Source of the DNA: Oribacterium sp. P6A1
Lineage (GTDB): Bacteria > Bacillota > Clostridia > Lachnospirales > Lachnospiraceae
NCBI RefSeq assembly: GCF_000702885.1
Contig: NZ_JNKO01000008.1
Location: 62,001-126,000, forward strand
Length of the DNA: 64,000 nucleotides
Direction of reading: 5' to 3'
Part shown: in pieces, positions 63,290 through 64,000 of the stretch
Layout of the letters: each line of letters starts with the position of its first letter
Numbering within the stretch: the first letter of the stretch is position 1
Made by a program: the position numbers and the translations under genes
Notes under the pieces: model-generated
Seen by the model: only the letters and a program-made list of their open reading frames with translations
Told to the model about the DNA's origin: nothing
The model's database searches: none

Positions 63290-64000
63290 CTATACTGCAT
63301 GAGCCTCATACTTTTTCAGCTCCGCAACATAACGCTCTCCCAGTTCACTGAGAGGAATCTTCTTTTTCTTAATATAGCCTATGGTCATCTTCTCTGATGT
63401 ATCAAGCTTAACTGTGGTGTATTCAAGACCGTTAAGCTCCTGACAGATGATACCGGAGCAAAGAGTGTATCCATTCAATCCCACCATGAGATTGAGAGCC
63501 GTAGCCCTGTCATCGCACTTTATGATCTGTTTGTAATCATAGGTACTGAGAACCTCTTCGGCAAAATAGAAAGAATTATGTTCCCCCTGATAGAAGCTTA
63601 GGCAGGGATAATGTCTCAGATCCTCCATGGTGATGAGATCCTTCTTCGCCATAGGATTGCTCTTGCTCATAAATACATAAATATTACAGTCGAACAGCGG
63701 AACAAATTCAAGAGAATCTTCTCTTAATATTTTGCCGATGACCTTACTGTTAAAATCATTCATGTATATTACACCCACCTCCGAAGTCTGATTCTTCACG
63801 TCGTTTATAACTTCGATGGTCTTTGTTTCCTTCACCGCAAACTCGTAAGTATCCATTCCGAATTCTCTGGCAAGGTGAATAAACGCCTCAACAGCAAATG
63901 TATAGTGCTGCATGGAAACCGCAAACTTCTTTTTACGGGTTCCCACATTAACATATTTATCCTCCATGAGCTGATACTGCTCAACGATCTGTCTTGCATA
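63290..64000 (-). CDS. LysR-family transcriptional regulator, N-terminus cut by the window edge
   Basis: The frame is open to base 64000 and the first visible residues, YARQIVEQYQLMEDKYVNVG, are the linker helix that joins a LysR HTH to its effector domain. The ATG at 63967 is therefore internal. The remaining ~225 residues form the LysR substrate-binding fold (AVSMQHYTFAVEAFIHL, VGVIYMNDF, FVPLFDCNIYVFMSKSNPMAK, GLNGYTLCSGII). The DNA-binding domain lies outside the window. The effector is unknown; the tightly linked EIIB-like gene may be part of the same response. Confidence 0.85.
   Translation of the reverse strand, partial: YARQIVEQYQLMEDKYVNVGTRKKKFAVSMQHYTFAVEAFIHLAREFGMDTYEFAVKETKTIEVINDVKNQTSEVGVIYMNDFNSKVIGKILREDSLEFVPLFDCNIYVFMSKSNPMAKKDLITMEDLRHYPCLSFYQGEHNSFYFAEEVLSTYDYKQIIKCDDRATALNLMVGLNGYTLCSGIICQELNGLEYTTVKLDTSEKMTIGYIKKKKIPLSELGERYVAELKKYEAHAV

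Overview
The window reads as chromosomal DNA from an anaerobic, low-to-moderate GC Firmicute of class Clostridia, most likely family Lachnospiraceae. The pointers are pflB with a separate pflA, a giant 2-hydroxyacyl-CoA dehydratase activase fusion, the HAAS/DUF1700 protein, the DUF5662 protein, strong AGGAGG-type ribosome binding sites and sigma-A promoters with 17-base spacers. The genus cannot be resolved from sequence alone. Most genes lie on the minus strand. There is no rRNA operon, CRISPR array, prophage, transposase or integrase. Most of the window is core metabolism and information processing.

Layout: 1-4.8 kb holds the body of a von Willebrand-factor lipoprotein and a small accessory patch. 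That patch is an AAA-ATPase/PD-(D/E)XK gene plus a structured, terminator-ended non-coding RNA, and it lies between two copies of the 3' end of an rRNA methyltransferase gene. 4.8-13.2 kb carries the methyltransferase, a DUF1700 membrane protein, hisS-aspS, lysA with a terminator-bearing leader, and pyk. 13.3-18.8 kb holds a rhomboid-like membrane protein and, divergently, the 1460-residue activase/dehydratase fusion. Two long imperfect palindromes that share conserved, distinguishable arms fill 18.8-19.24 kb. 19.3-26.4 kb holds recJ-glyA, a CPBP protease, a HerA-like ATPase and malic enzyme. 26.6-30.6 kb is the pyruvate formate-lyase region with a divergent Fe-S-type Rrf2 regulator; an 18-base palindrome overlaps the pflB -35 box. 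30.6-38.1 kb holds tRNA-Arg, small hypothetical genes, a PAS-EAL-GGDEF protein, a tRNA-Val/Met/Ser cluster and a glycosyltransferase.

38.2-44.8 kb holds carA-carB followed by an atypical carbamate-kinase-like gene, then dapF. 44.9-49.8 kb is a complete branched-chain amino-acid ABC transporter operon (binding protein, two permeases, two ATPases). 50.1-55.6 kb is a tightly packed six-gene operon: small membrane protein, VanZ, membrane protein, M29 aminopeptidase, OGG1-type glycosylase, D,D-carboxypeptidase. Opposite to it lies an acetyltransferase gene that appears to be transcribed without a 5' leader. 56.8-64 kb holds glycogen phosphorylase, a long-form IleRS, a membrane-tethered EIIB-like domain whose phospho-cysteine is replaced by Asp, and the effector domain of a LysR regulator cut by the window edge.

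Functional links: pyruvate kinase, malic enzyme and PflB/PflA form a fermentative pyruvate node. lysA and dapF give the end of the DAP/lysine branch that feeds peptidoglycan, and the D,D-carboxypeptidase acts on that wall. carAB supplies carbamoyl phosphate. The points most worth follow-up are the palindrome pair, the structured RNA with its duplicated flanks, the leaderless promoter, the Cys-to-Asp EIIB domain and the divergent carbamate kinase.
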